This document shows, piece after piece, positions 34,765-44,363 of a stretch of DNA of 64,000 nucleotides. The notes below the pieces were generated by a model, which saw only the letters and a list, made by a program, of their open reading frames with translations, had not been told where the DNA came from and ran no database searches. Within the stretch, counting starts at the first letter, position 1. Each line of letters starts with the position of its first letter. Source of the DNA: Lachnospiraceae bacterium G11 (GTDB lineage Bacteria > Bacillota > Clostridia > Lachnospirales > Lachnospiraceae); NCBI GenBank assembly GCA_900103495.1, contig FMWZ01000008.1:119191-183190 (forward strand). Direction: 5' to 3'. The position numbers and the translations under genes are program-made.

Positions 34765-35163
34765 TTATGCTATTACGGCTCCGTCAATATTGGTGAATAC
34801 GTTCTCGTTTGTTTCTGTCTGGTCCATTGCTGTTACAACCGTCTTGTTCGGTACATTTACTATAAATGCCAGCTTATCTACAATGACCAGTGAATCTCTG
34901 ATTCCTTTTTCGCTTGCTTTTGCAGCTCCGTCACTTAAACGTTCGATCTGGTTATCAGAAAGAGTTATGTTTCTGTCTGCCAGTCTGTTGGTCGCGTGCT
35001 TCGAAAATTTAAGGTTTGCAATTTCTTCTGCCTTGATTTTCGATTTGAAGACGTCCCCGAATTTAACTTCAGGTGTTTCTTTAGCAGCGGCAGGTTTGTT
35101 CTGGTTTAAGTACTGATCCTGCAGTGCTTCGATGGAAAGGAATCCTGTCTTTTGAAATGACAT
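34765..35163 (-). CDS. TIGR02530-family flagellar operon protein
   Basis: A 132-residue protein of the small family usually found between flgD and flgE in Firmicutes. The conserved core is LKFSKHATNRLADRNITLSDNQIERLSDG, followed by VIVDKLAFIVNVPNKTVVTAMD. Its molecular role is not known; context suggests hook assembly. GGGAGG lies seven bases before the ATG. Confidence 0.9.
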   Translation of the reverse strand: MSFQKTGFLSIEALQDQYLNQNKPAAAKETPEVKFGDVFKSKIKAEEIANLKFSKHATNRLADRNITLSDNQIERLSDGAAKASEKGIRDSLVIVDKLAFIVNVPNKTVVTAMDQTETNENVFTNIDGAVIA

Positions 35164-35205
35164 TTGATTTCCTCCCTTCTGTTCCTTCAGAACTTTAGAT
35201 CCGTC

Positions 35206-35910
35206 TTAGATTGATGTGGAATCTTCTGTCGTTGTCTCGTTTTCCTTTGCTGCTTCGTACTCTTTAATACGTTCCCTTACTACATCGGCTCTTTCTGCGT
35301 ATTCCTTTAGAGCTTTTAATGCATCTGATGCAATAAATGTTTTCTGGTAGTCATCCATGCCATTGTAGATTGACCAGAGGCTGTCGATTTCAACAAGGTC
35401 TTTCTCTGAAACGGCGTTAACTGCCGGAAGGTCTGTAAGCCTCTTAATAAGATTGCTTGCCAGTGCGTATGCATCCATGTACGTCTTATCAACAATGCTT
35501 GTTACATCACTTACGGAATAGAGGCTTTCATCGATTGAAACATAGGCTTTGCCGTTTTCATATGTTACATAATCAACTTTGCCCTGGACACTCTTTGTTA
35601 CTCCATCGTCATCCTTGGTTTCGATCATTACTTCCTGTCCTACCAGTGATGATGCTCTGGAAAGTTCCATGCTGGCTGCCATGTTCTGAATCTCTTCAAC
35701 CTGAGTGAATGTAGCGTACTGGGAAATGTACTCTGTGTTGGAAGTAGGTTCCAGGGGATCCTGGTACTTCATCTGAGCTACGAGGAGCTGAAGGAATGTA
35801 TCCTTGTTCATATCCGATTTGTTCTTGTTGGATACCTGAGATGCAATAGATTCCTGAGATGCAGTTTTTAAAAACTCGCCCTTATCATTTACATATGCTA
35901 TTGAACTCAT
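35206..35910 (-). CDS. flgD: Flagellar hook-capping protein FlgD with an extra C-terminal helical module
   Basis: A 234-residue hook scaffold protein. Residues 30-145 form the FlgD core (MNKDTFLQLLVAQMKYQDPL, then SNTEYISQYATFTQVEEIQ, and a small beta part with SLVGQEVMIET). Instead of ending near 145 like B. subtilis FlgD, it continues with a helical segment (about 148-222: LIKRLTDLPAVNAVS, IYNGMDDYQKTFI, ALKEYAERAD) and a Thr/Ser/Glu tail. That segment resembles helical modules of Gram-positive surface proteins. Confidence 0.95.
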   Translation of the reverse strand: MSSIAYVNDKGEFLKTASQESIASQVSNKNKSDMNKDTFLQLLVAQMKYQDPLEPTSNTEYISQYATFTQVEEIQNMAASMELSRASSLVGQEVMIETKDDDGVTKSVQGKVDYVTYENGKAYVSIDESLYSVSDVTSIVDKTYMDAYALASNLIKRLTDLPAVNAVSEKDLVEIDSLWSIYNGMDDYQKTFIASDALKALKEYAERADVVRERIKEYEAAKENETTTEDSTSI

Positions 35911-35927
35911 TAATACTCCTTTCGCCC

Positions 35928-37298
35928 TTAGGCCATGTAATCCACCGTGCTGCCGTTAGCTTCCATCATGGAAACGGCTATGGATTCTTCTTCGCTTAAA
36001 TCCTCGGGGATTTCTTCGAGTGAATTTAAGTTAATTCTTCTGGTTCCCTGTCTTCTGGTTCTTTCTTCGTTCTGTCCGTTTCCTCTGTCTCTGGAATTCT
36101 CATATTCCTGAGCAAAAGCATTCGTCTGAACAGAAACTTCGATGTTGTCAACCTTAACGCCCCTTGCTTCGAAGGTTTCTTTAAGTTCAATCATCTGAGC
36201 TTCGAGGATTGCCTTAACCTGCTCGTTCTGAGTTGTGAACTGTGCGGTTACCATTCCTTCTTTGCTGGAAAGATGAACATTTACTGCTCCGAGGCTTGCG
36301 GGATGAAGCATCATCTCGATATCTGATGTATCGGGCTTGACCGCTACGTGGATTCTTTCGATAACCTGATCCATTACCTGTCTTGCTTCTGTGTAGGTAA
36401 AAGTAGAATCCGTTGTTTCTACAACTGTCTCGGTGACCTTGTTTGCGATATTGTCAAGAAGGACATTTCCTTTGGCTGCACCGTCGTGAGCTTCGTTCTT
36501 GTTATCCTTTGATGACTTATTCTCGGGAACTTCAGAAATTTTGCTGTCCTCTTTAACCTGGACTTCCTTGCCTTCATTCTGAAGGTCAATTGTTTTGGTT
36601 TCCTTTGAAGTCTTATCTTCTTTTACTTCGAAGGTTACCTTGATGTCGTTATCTTCCTTGGGAGCAGTTGCTTCCATTGTCTCAGCCATCGCATTTTCAA
36701 ATGCAGAAGCTGTTTCGATAACTTCATCTCTTGTTACGTTGTTTTCTGCTGCCAGATTGTCAACTACAGTTCTAAGTTCTTCGTTTAAATCATTTACAAA
36801 GTTGTTAAGGTTTTCGTCAGTTACGAGGGCCATGGGCTCTGTCTCTCCGGCTACCTCAAGAACAACCTGTGTAAGATTTTCGGGAATAAGGATATCTACC
36901 GGCTGAAGTCCCATCTTTTCGATGATATCGATAATCTCTTCGGGTTCCATTTCGAACTCCTCGGCGATTTCTGATATAGCTTCGGTAATTGCTTCCTTAA
37001 CCTCTGTTTCAACAGTTTCCTTAGTTGCTGTATCCATGGGTTCTGCCTGCTTTGTTTCTGCGGTCTCGTTTGTTTCTTTGATTTCCTTTGCGGGACCTTT
37101 CTTACTCTTCAGGCTCTCACCGGCATTTTCTTTACCGGTAGTCTTGGGATTCGAAGCCTGTGCTTCGGCTTTGTCTCCTGTCTGACCCTTGAATACGTCT
37201 GTAAAGCTGCCGTCTTTTGACATCTGATTGACATCCGGCGCCTGGGGTGCAAAATCCATTACCATGGGTCTTGTACCATTTACAGGTGTGTAAGTCAT
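35928..37298 (-). CDS. fliK: Flagellar hook-length control protein FliK
   Basis: A 456-residue secreted ruler. The N-terminal two thirds are low-complexity, rich in Glu, Thr, Lys and Ala, as usual for FliK. The C-terminal Flg_hook domain (IEMMLHPASLGAVNVHLSSKEGMVTAQF, in pattern; about residues 320-400) contacts FlhB to switch export specificity. The ATG at 37298 is chosen because GAGAGGAG is about seven bases upstream. An in-frame ATG six bases earlier lies too close to that site. Confidence 0.93.
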   Translation of the reverse strand: MTYTPVNGTRPMVMDFAPQAPDVNQMSKDGSFTDVFKGQTGDKAEAQASNPKTTGKENAGESLKSKKGPAKEIKETNETAETKQAEPMDTATKETVETEVKEAITEAISEIAEEFEMEPEEIIDIIEKMGLQPVDILIPENLTQVVLEVAGETEPMALVTDENLNNFVNDLNEELRTVVDNLAAENNVTRDEVIETASAFENAMAETMEATAPKEDNDIKVTFEVKEDKTSKETKTIDLQNEGKEVQVKEDSKISEVPENKSSKDNKNEAHDGAAKGNVLLDNIANKVTETVVETTDSTFTYTEARQVMDQVIERIHVAVKPDTSDIEMMLHPASLGAVNVHLSSKEGMVTAQFTTQNEQVKAILEAQMIELKETFEARGVKVDNIEVSVQTNAFAQEYENSRDRGNGQNEERTRRQGTRRINLNSLEEIPEDLSEEESIAVSMMEANGSTVDYMA

Positions 37299-37368
37299 TC
37301 GCATTCTCCTCTCTTCAGTTTTCAAGGTACGGGTTACAAAGATTATATCGGTTCATAACCCGAATGAC

Positions 37369-38247
37369 TTAACCCTCAGGATCCATAATTTTAGTTATTT
37401 TTGCAGCTGTTTCTTTTTCCATAACGCCAAGGATTTTACCTCTGTCATCGGCGTTCATAAGTCCAAGTATTTTGGCCACAAGTTCAAGGTTATTGGTCAT
37501 CTTCTCAAAGATGCCCGCTGCCTCCTTTGGCTTCATTTCCGAGTAAGCCTTGGCGTAATCCTCAAGTTCCTCATCCACCTGTTTCTTAACTATGGCCTGC
37601 TTATATAATGTCTCTGCAGTTGTGGGGTCTATTGACTCGAAGTATTTGATGTACTCCTCAGGTCCGGGACCTTTCTCCGCGTAGACGACTTCTTCATAGA
37701 ATTCATTCTTGATCCGCTGGAATTCAACCTGCATGTCTTCGAATTCCTGGAGTCTTAATACCTCTGCCTTAAGCTCCGCTATCTCTGCAGCCTGTAATTC
37801 CTCTGTGGATCTTGAATCCTCAAGCTGAGATTCCAAAGTTTTTGAATACTCAACCGCATCACGAAGGGATGTATAGCCCTCATAGCTGCTTTCGTAGCTT
37901 GTCTCCATGACAGAATCCGAAGGAAGAATCTTGTTGACAACCGGAACATCCTTAAGGATGGGAGTGAGAATTCCTGATCCGAATCCGCCCACATCCAGTT
38001 TTACAAGAAGGCATAAAATTGCAAGCCAGATGACCACAATAACGATAGTTACAAGGAAAACGGATACACTTCCGCCCTCTTCATCTTCCTCGTCAAGCTT
38101 GGCCTGTCTCTTGGCTATTTCCTTAGCCCTCTTCTTGGCTTCCTTCTTCTGTTTGGCCTGCTCGTCTTTGAGCTTCTTCTTCTCGTCCGCTATGGACTTC
38201 TTCTCGGCCTTTATTTCTTCTTCGTTCATGAATTCCTGATCTGCCAT
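37369..38247 (-). CDS. MotE-like protein (YlxF position), MgtE N-terminal-type repeat
   Basis: A 292-residue protein with a highly charged Lys/Glu start (residues 1-55), one transmembrane helix (about 62-84), a coiled coil (about 125-180) and a C-terminal MgtE-N/MotE-like segment (YSEMKPKEAAGIFEKM, LVAKILGLMNADDRGKIL). It occupies the place of B. subtilis ylxF, between fliJ and fliK. MotE-like proteins act as MotC chaperones in rhizobia; the function here is unproven. Confidence 0.8.
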   Translation of the reverse strand: MADQEFMNEEEIKAEKKSIADEKKKLKDEQAKQKKEAKKRAKEIAKRQAKLDEEDEEGGSVSVFLVTIVIVVIWLAILCLLVKLDVGGFGSGILTPILKDVPVVNKILPSDSVMETSYESSYEGYTSLRDAVEYSKTLESQLEDSRSTEELQAAEIAELKAEVLRLQEFEDMQVEFQRIKNEFYEEVVYAEKGPGPEEYIKYFESIDPTTAETLYKQAIVKKQVDEELEDYAKAYSEMKPKEAAGIFEKMTNNLELVAKILGLMNADDRGKILGVMEKETAAKITKIMDPEG

Positions 38248-38249
38248 GT

Positions 38250-38693
38250 TTAATCACCCTGTGAATACATATAACTTGTAAGTTGGTCTATTTCCTTCAT
38301 TTCAGCCCTGTTCTCCTCCTTGAGGAACTCTTCAAAAGCTTTCTGCTTCAAGGTTTCCTGGGCTTTTCTCTCAACCATGCACTGCTTAAGCTTTTCTGTG
38401 GCTCTGTCCACGCCTTCTTGAGCCAGCCTTACCTGCAAAATCTGTGCCTCAATGAAATCATCAATAATCTTTATGGCCGCCTGGTTTTCCTTTATCTCCC
38501 GTACGCTTAAGCCTCCTGTAAGACTTTCCCTCGTACTTTTGATATACTCATGTTTACGCACCCGAAGGTCCATAAGCTTGGCTTCTTCGTTGTTCAAGGC
38601 CTGCTGAGCAAGGCCAAGTTCCTGCTTGGCCTGAGTCTCAAGCTTAAGTTTGATATTTAAGACGCTTTGCATCCTGTAACGAAAACGTGCCAT
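38250..38693 (-). CDS. fliJ: Flagellar export protein FliJ
   Basis: A 147-residue coiled-coil protein that links the FliH-FliI ATPase to FlhA. It is nearly all helical, with the family start (ARFRYRMQSVLNIKLKLETQAKQEL, in pattern) and end (RAEMKEIDQLTSYMY). It begins right after the fliI stop (TAG TAA ATG) and ends 2 bp before the MotE-like gene. Confidence 0.93.
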   Translation of the reverse strand: MARFRYRMQSVLNIKLKLETQAKQELGLAQQALNNEEAKLMDLRVRKHEYIKSTRESLTGGLSVREIKENQAAIKIIDDFIEAQILQVRLAQEGVDRATEKLKQCMVERKAQETLKQKAFEEFLKEENRAEMKEIDQLTSYMYSQGD

Positions 38694-38696
38694 TTA

Positions 38697-40052
38697 CTAT
38701 CTCTCTTCCTCCGGAATGTCCTCAATTTTGGGAGTGTCTTCCAAAAGATTAATAAGCATACGCCTGGTATCTTCGAAATCGAACTTTTCATCGGTTTCCT
38801 GCATCAAAAACTCGTTTATGGCATCAATCTTGCTGATGGCAAAATCAATGGACGGGTTTGAACCGGGTCTGTAAGCTCCAATGTTTATCAGATCTTCCGC
38901 CTCGTTATAGGTGGCCAGCGCATTTTTAAGTTTGCCCGCCGCCTTCTTGTGATCTCTGTCCGCAATCTGGGACATACATCTTGAAATACTCTGCAAAACA
39001 TCAATTGCCGGGTAATGATTCTTATGAGCAAGTCGGCGGTCCAGCATTATATGTCCGTCCAGAATACTTCTGGCGGTATCCGTAATGGGTTCGTTAAAAT
39101 CGTCACCATCTACAAGCACCGTATAAAGCCCCGTGATTGAGCCCTGTTCTATACATCCCGCTCTCTCAAGAAGCTTTGGCATCTGTGCATAAACACTGGG
39201 TGGATATCCTCTTGTTACGGGAGGTTCCCCCGATGCAAGGCCTATCTCTCTTTGTGCCATGGAGAAACGGGTCAAGGAGTCCATCATAAGAAGTACATCC
39301 TTTCCCTTGTCCCTGAAATACTCTGCTATGGCGGTGGCGGTCTGAGCTGCCTTATGTCTTTCCAAAGCCGGGCGGTCTGAGGTCGCTACCACAACCACGG
39401 ACCTGGCCATACCATCTTCTCCAAGGTCTCTTTCTATGAATTCTCTGACCTCTCTGCCTCGCTCTCCGATAAGGGCGATGACATTGATATCAGCCTTTGT
39501 ATTTCTCGCAAACATACCCATAAGGGTAGATTTTCCTACACCTGATCCGGCAAAAATTCCGATTCTCTGTCCCTTGCCTATGGTTATAAGGCCATCAACC
39601 GCTTTTACTCCAAGGGGCAAAACCTCATCAATAATTTTCCTCTTCATGGGATCCGGCGGAAGGCTTTCAACACTGTAGGGAGTGCCACCCTCAAAGCTTC
39701 CACCTTCAATGGGCTCTCCAAGGCCGTTAAGGACCTGCCCAAGCATATCATCACTTACATTTACCTTAAGGACGTCCCCGGTATTGACCACAATACTTCC
39801 GGCGCCTACGCCTTCAGTAAGATCAAAGGGCATAAGGAGAGTTTTCCTGTCTCTGAAGCCTACAACTTCAGCACGAATAGGCTTAGCCCCTTCCTCCTCC
39901 GGATAAATCACACAGATATCTCCCATTTTAGAATCGGGACCGGCGGACTCGATGGTTAAGCCGATAACGTTGACCACCTTGCCTTTTTTTACATAAAAGC
40001 TTTGGTTCAACAGCTTCTTATACTTTTGAATTTGGATCTCGGGTGCGTTCAA
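38697..40052 (-). CDS. fliI: Flagellum-specific ATP synthase FliI
   Basis: A 451-residue F1-beta-like ATPase that energises export. Walker A (GIFAGSGVGKSTLMG), Walker B (VLLMMDSLTRF) and the family motif QREIGLASGEPPVTRGYPPSV are intact. The start is TTG, with GGGGAG seven bases upstream. It follows fliH by 18 bp. Confidence 0.97.
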   Translation of the reverse strand: MNAPEIQIQKYKKLLNQSFYVKKGKVVNVIGLTIESAGPDSKMGDICVIYPEEEGAKPIRAEVVGFRDRKTLLMPFDLTEGVGAGSIVVNTGDVLKVNVSDDMLGQVLNGLGEPIEGGSFEGGTPYSVESLPPDPMKRKIIDEVLPLGVKAVDGLITIGKGQRIGIFAGSGVGKSTLMGMFARNTKADINVIALIGERGREVREFIERDLGEDGMARSVVVVATSDRPALERHKAAQTATAIAEYFRDKGKDVLLMMDSLTRFSMAQREIGLASGEPPVTRGYPPSVYAQMPKLLERAGCIEQGSITGLYTVLVDGDDFNEPITDTARSILDGHIMLDRRLAHKNHYPAIDVLQSISRCMSQIADRDHKKAAGKLKNALATYNEAEDLINIGAYRPGSNPSIDFAISKIDAINEFLMQETDEKFDFEDTRRMLINLLEDTPKIEDIPEEER

Positions 40053-40070
40053 ATCGTTTCTCCCCGAAGC

Positions 40071-40946
40071 TTATTCCTTCTGGTAGGATAAAATCTTAAG
40101 CTTCTTGGATAATTCCGTAAGTTGCGTATCCAGTCCGCAATCGTAAATCCCGCTTTCCGTTTCGATAAGGCACTGCCCCTTTGCAAGGGAAGCATCCTCC
40201 ACGAATTCCAGAGAAGCGCTGCCAACGATTGAATCGGCTTGAATAAGCTTCTTTTGCATACTGATGTATGCGTAATCCTCTTTCGCCACATGGATTAAAT
40301 AGTTCTTACTTGCCTCTATGTGGTTCAAGGAATTGATAACCAGATATGACACAATGTCCTTGTAGGAGGACATGTCAACATTGAAAATATATTTATAGAT
40401 ATCGTTGATAGTCTCAACCAAATCAGGCTCAAGATTGGCCACCATCTGCTCGTACTCTTCGGCCATTTTCACGCGCTCTTCAGACAGTTCTCTTCTTTCT
40501 CTGTCCAGACGCTGCATGCCTTCCTTGTTGCCCTGGTCGTATCCCGCATCATACCCCTTCTTACGGCCTTCCTCGATGGCTCTTTCTCTCTCTTCCTCGA
40601 TTTCGGCTCTGGCCTCTTCCTTCATCTTCTCGATTTCTTCTTCAGCCTGAGCCACCAGTTCTCTGGGGTCCGGTCCTTCATAGGCGGGTGCGTCAAACGA
40701 AGAGGCGTCGAAATCCTCCATGGGAATATCGGTTTCACCCTCTTCTCTGGGAAGTCCGTCTTCATTCTCAACCACGTCAATCTGTCTTGCAGAAAGTCCT
40801 GCCTGGAATCCGCCGGGGTTGCTGTTTACAGGATGTGTCTCCCTGTATATCTGAAGTTTCTGGGCTATGATTTCATTACTGTCAATCATAACCTTGTCTT
40901 CCTGGGGTATTACGGTATTGAAGTTCTTAACAAGGTTATACGACAA
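40071..40946 (-). CDS. fliH: Flagellar assembly protein FliH
   Basis: An approximately 291-residue regulator of FliI. The centre (about 95-170) is a long Glu/Arg-rich helix with GXXXG-like spacing near its end (GRKKGYDAGYDQGNKEG), typical of FliH. The C-terminal domain binds FliI. The start is uncertain: a TTG at 40946 has GGAGGTGA five bases upstream and is preferred over the in-frame GTG at 40955, which lies in that sequence. Either start overlaps the fliG end. Confidence 0.9.
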   Translation of the reverse strand: MSYNLVKNFNTVIPQEDKVMIDSNEIIAQKLQIYRETHPVNSNPGGFQAGLSARQIDVVENEDGLPREEGETDIPMEDFDASSFDAPAYEGPDPRELVAQAEEEIEKMKEEARAEIEEERERAIEEGRKKGYDAGYDQGNKEGMQRLDRERRELSEERVKMAEEYEQMVANLEPDLVETINDIYKYIFNVDMSSYKDIVSYLVINSLNHIEASKNYLIHVAKEDYAYISMQKKLIQADSIVGSASLEFVEDASLAKGQCLIETESGIYDCGLDTQLTELSKKLKILSYQKE

Positions 40947-41952
40947 TCTCGTCACCTCCGCCTCTGGAGATTACAATCTCTGCGGAATCCTCGAGCTTAC
41001 GTATGATATTTACAATCTTCTGCTGAGCTTCCTCAACATCCTTCATACGCACAGGGCCCATGAATTCCATATCCTCTTTGATCATAACTGCGAGACGCTT
41101 TGAGAGGTTATTGAATATTGCAGTCTGAACCTGCTCATTTGCACCCTTAAGGGCAATTGCAAGGTCAGAGTTGTCAACATCTCTAAGCACACGCTGGATA
41201 GCTCTGTCGTCCAAAAGAAGGATATCCTCGAATACGAACATCTTCTTTCTGATTTCGTCTGCAAGCTCGGGCTCTTCGATTTCCAGAGTCTCCATGATAT
41301 GCTTCTCTGTTCCACGGTCTACGGTGTTCAAGATATCTACTACCGCATCTACACCACCGATAATGGTGTAATCCTGGTTTACGAGGGATGCAAGCTTGCT
41401 CTCCAGCACTTTCTCCACCTCTTTGATGACATCGGGACTTGTACGGTCCATCATTGCAATTCTCTTGGCAACATCAGCCTGTCTGTCAGGTTGCAGTGCA
41501 GATACTATCATAGCCGCCTGCTGAGGAGACAGGTACGACAAAATAAGGGCGATTGTCTGAGGATGCTCGTCCTGAATAAAGTTTAAAAGCTGGGTTGCGT
41601 CTGCCTTACGGATAAACTCAAAGGGCTTAACCTGCAAGCTGGCAGTAAGCTTTCCGATAACCTCCACAGCCTTGTCGCCACCCAGGGCGTGCTCCAAGAG
41701 TTCCTTTGCGTATCCGATACCACCTTCGGCGATGTACTGCTGAGCAAGACATACTTCGTAGAACTCATTGATTACCTGCTCTTTAACCTGAGGTGTTACG
41801 CTTCTTGTATTCGCAATTTCCAGCGTTAATTCTTCAATTTCTTCTTCTTTGAGATGCTTAAATATACCGGCGCTTCGTTCGGGGCCTAATGAAATCAATA
41901 GGATTGCCGCTTTCTGCAGGCCTGTTATTTTCTCTTCCGAATTTCTCGGCAT
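40936..41952 (-). CDS. fliG: Flagellar motor switch protein FliG
   Basis: A 338-residue switch protein that turns stator force into rotation. The N-terminal domain binds FliF (LQKAAILLISLGPERSAGIFKHL), the middle domain has the EHPQTIALILSYL motif, and the C-terminal domain carries the charged torque helix (DDRAIQRVLRDVDNSDLAIAL). The length matches the family. GGGGG lies just before the start, within the fliF end. Confidence 0.98.
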   Translation of the reverse strand: MPRNSEEKITGLQKAAILLISLGPERSAGIFKHLKEEEIEELTLEIANTRSVTPQVKEQVINEFYEVCLAQQYIAEGGIGYAKELLEHALGGDKAVEVIGKLTASLQVKPFEFIRKADATQLLNFIQDEHPQTIALILSYLSPQQAAMIVSALQPDRQADVAKRIAMMDRTSPDVIKEVEKVLESKLASLVNQDYTIIGGVDAVVDILNTVDRGTEKHIMETLEIEEPELADEIRKKMFVFEDILLLDDRAIQRVLRDVDNSDLAIALKGANEQVQTAIFNNLSKRLAVMIKEDMEFMGPVRMKDVEEAQQKIVNIIRKLEDSAEIVISRGGGDEIVV

Positions 41953-41958
41953 TACAGG

Positions 41959-43557
41959 TTACCCCCATTCCTCGTTCAGCCAGTTTCTTAAGAGGTTGGC
42001 TGCAGCCTCGGGATTCTCATCCACGAACTTCTCGATCATCTTTCTGGTCTCAGACTTGGTCTCAACCTCAATATCCGAAACATCAATCTCAGGCGCGGAC
42101 TGAAGCAGATCTTCCACCGAGAGTTCTTCTGCTTCCTGAGGAGCTTCCTTGGTAGCCATGCTCCTGAATACAACGAATCCCAACAGTCCAAGGATGAGAA
42201 CGATGAGGATGATTGAAAGGATATCTCCTGCAGCCATTCCTGTAGATTCTTTGTCCATGAACTCGTTTATCTGATAAGCCATGATGGTGATCTTTTCCTT
42301 TGGCATGCCGGTAGCTGTTGCAACCGCGTTATAGAATTCATCATCCACCGTGAGCTTTATAGCCTCTGAATTTGCGGCCTTAAATTCATCCCAGGTGACA
42401 CCGTCCAAAAGTCCCTGGTTCTCAGCGTCAGCCTCGTTGATTACATTGTAATTGATGGCTGTAATCGTAGCTGATGAGCTGGCATAATTAATTGTTCCCG
42501 CAGGCACTTCAGAAGTTGTGGTGTAGGTGTTGGGAAGATACTTACGATACTCTTCCGACTCCGTTGCGGACTCATTTGATACGTCAGCATACTCATAAGC
42601 TGTGGTGTCGTCATTGGAAGTGGTTCCGGGAATTCCTCCGTTACTTCCTGTGGACTCGGAGTTGTATATGGTCTCCTCGCTTATCATGCCCTCAGTTCTG
42701 CCTGCAGGAGCATCATAAGTCTGGGTCTGCTTTGTTGTTGAAGAGAAATCAATGTCAAGACTGCATGCAACTTCAACAGAATTAAACTGACCGGTTCCAA
42801 GGAGCACGCGCTTAACCGAATTTATTACCTCACCCTCCTGCTGCAAACGGGCATTAAGCTGTGAGGATGCGATTCCGCCTACGCTTATCTCGTTGTCTCC
42901 CGAGAACCAAAGCTTGCCGTTGGAATCTATGATTGTAATGTGGTTGGTGGTTGTATTGCCGAGAGATGTGGCTGCAAATCTGGCAATATAAGAAGCCATT
43001 TCCTCTGTGAAATCGCCGTTAAGCTTAAGGAAAATGGCACAGCTTGACTCCTGAGAGGAAGCTATAAGAGTTCCGTCCTGCTCAGGAATTGAAAGTTCGA
43101 CTTTGGCACTCTCCACCGCATCCATTATCTCAATGGTGGATGAGAGTTCGTCCTGTTTATATTTTACGTATTTCTTCTGTTTATCTGATTCAGTAGTGGA
43201 AAGACCGCCGCTTACAACGTCGTCGATGGTCATTCCCTGGGTGGGAACACCTGCGGCGCCAAGTGCCAGTCTCGCCTTGGAGTAATCTTCCTCAAGAACA
43301 CTTATAACCAGTCCGTCCTTGCTGGTCTGGTATGTAATGTCCTGGCCTTCCAAGAGCTCTATTATCTTTGATGCCGATGCCGTGTCATCGCAAACCATCA
43401 ACTGTGTATATACCGGTTGCGAAAGCACCATAACCAGAATAGCGAACGCCAAAATAACTATGGCGGCTACCCCCACAATTATGGTCTTTTGCTTGGAGGT
43501 AAACTTATTCCACCAATCAACGACCTTCTGCCAAAGCTCCTTCAGTTTTTCGACCAT
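41959..43557 (-). CDS. fliF: Flagellar MS-ring protein FliF
   Basis: A 532-residue MS-ring subunit with two transmembrane helices (about residues 23-45 and 437-458). The large periplasmic-side region between them has ring-building motifs (KIIELLEGQDITYQ, ARLALGAAGVP). A Thr/Ser/Glu-rich loop (about 285-345) is variable in the family. The C-terminal tail (EKFVDENPEAAANLLRNWL) binds FliG. Confidence 0.97.
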   Translation of the reverse strand: MVEKLKELWQKVVDWWNKFTSKQKTIIVGVAAIVILAFAILVMVLSQPVYTQLMVCDDTASASKIIELLEGQDITYQTSKDGLVISVLEEDYSKARLALGAAGVPTQGMTIDDVVSGGLSTTESDKQKKYVKYKQDELSSTIEIMDAVESAKVELSIPEQDGTLIASSQESSCAIFLKLNGDFTEEMASYIARFAATSLGNTTTNHITIIDSNGKLWFSGDNEISVGGIASSQLNARLQQEGEVINSVKRVLLGTGQFNSVEVACSLDIDFSSTTKQTQTYDAPAGRTEGMISEETIYNSESTGSNGGIPGTTSNDDTTAYEYADVSNESATESEEYRKYLPNTYTTTSEVPAGTINYASSSATITAINYNVINEADAENQGLLDGVTWDEFKAANSEAIKLTVDDEFYNAVATATGMPKEKITIMAYQINEFMDKESTGMAAGDILSIILIVLILGLLGFVVFRSMATKEAPQEAEELSVEDLLQSAPEIDVSDIEVETKSETRKMIEKFVDENPEAAANLLRNWLNEEWG

Positions 43558-43588
43558 GGTTAATTCTCCTTACTGCTTCCTTGCGTAA

Positions 43589-43903
43589 CTAAATCTGAAG
43601 ATTCATTATCTCCCTGTATGCCTCTACAAACTTATCCCTCACAGCCACAGTGTACTGCAATGCCGTAGATGCCTTCTGAAGAGCGATTGCCAGATCATGT
43701 GTACTCTCACTCTCTCCAAGGGCAAACTTTACTTTCTCATTCTCTGCGCTTGAAAGATATACGTTGGTCTCTTTAATGTTATCGATAGCCGCACCAAGTA
43801 TGGAATCAAAGAGATTTCCCTCCACTTTCTTTGGTGTTGCTTCGCCCGAATTAACAACAGCAACCGGGGCTATAACTCCTGAAATAGGTGAAATATGATT
43901 CAT
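43589..43903 (-). CDS. fliE: Flagellar hook-basal body protein FliE
   Basis: A 104-residue adaptor between the MS ring and rod. The C-terminal half has the family pattern (THDLAIALQKASTALQYTVAVRDKFVEAYREIM, in pattern). Its start shares one base with the flgC stop (TAATG). Confidence 0.95.
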   Translation of the reverse strand: MNHISPISGVIAPVAVVNSGEATPKKVEGNLFDSILGAAIDNIKETNVYLSSAENEKVKFALGESESTHDLAIALQKASTALQYTVAVRDKFVEAYREIMNLQI

Positions 43904-44346
43904 TATTCAGCAATCTCCAATCCTTTCATTGCCATGGCTTTACTTGCGGTAAAAGCCGTCGAGTTCGCCTCATAGGAACGTGTTGTATCGATAAGATCCG
44001 TCATTTCCTGAACGATGTTGACATTGGGATACAATACATATCCGTTCTCGTCTGCATCGGGATGAGCAGGATCATAAACTTTGATGAAATCCTGCACAGT
44101 ATCCTCGTACACTCCATGAACCTTTACTCCCTTGCCGGAATACTGGTCGATGGACTTGGATAAAATGTGCTTAAAGTTGGTCTTTGAATCCTTCTCCTCG
44201 AAGGTCACCATCTTACGTCTGTAAGGTGAGCCATCCTTGGTTCTTGTGGTTTCCGCATTTGCGACGTTCTCAGCAATGATATCCATACGATATCTCTGAG
44301 CCGTCATGCCGGAAGCATTGATGTTGAAAGATGAAAACATGGACAT
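43903..44346 (-). CDS. flgC: Flagellar proximal rod protein FlgC
   Basis: A 147-residue rod protein. It has the rod N-terminal motif (GMTAQRYRMDIIAENVANAETT) and the C-terminal motif (TDLIDTTRSYEANSTAFTASKAM). Its length and place after flgB match the family. Confidence 0.97.
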   Translation of the reverse strand: MSMFSSFNINASGMTAQRYRMDIIAENVANAETTRTKDGSPYRRKMVTFEEKDSKTNFKHILSKSIDQYSGKGVKVHGVYEDTVQDFIKVYDPAHPDADENGYVLYPNVNIVQEMTDLIDTTRSYEANSTAFTASKAMAMKGLEIAE

Positions 44347-44363
44347 GAGCTAAATCTCCTTTC

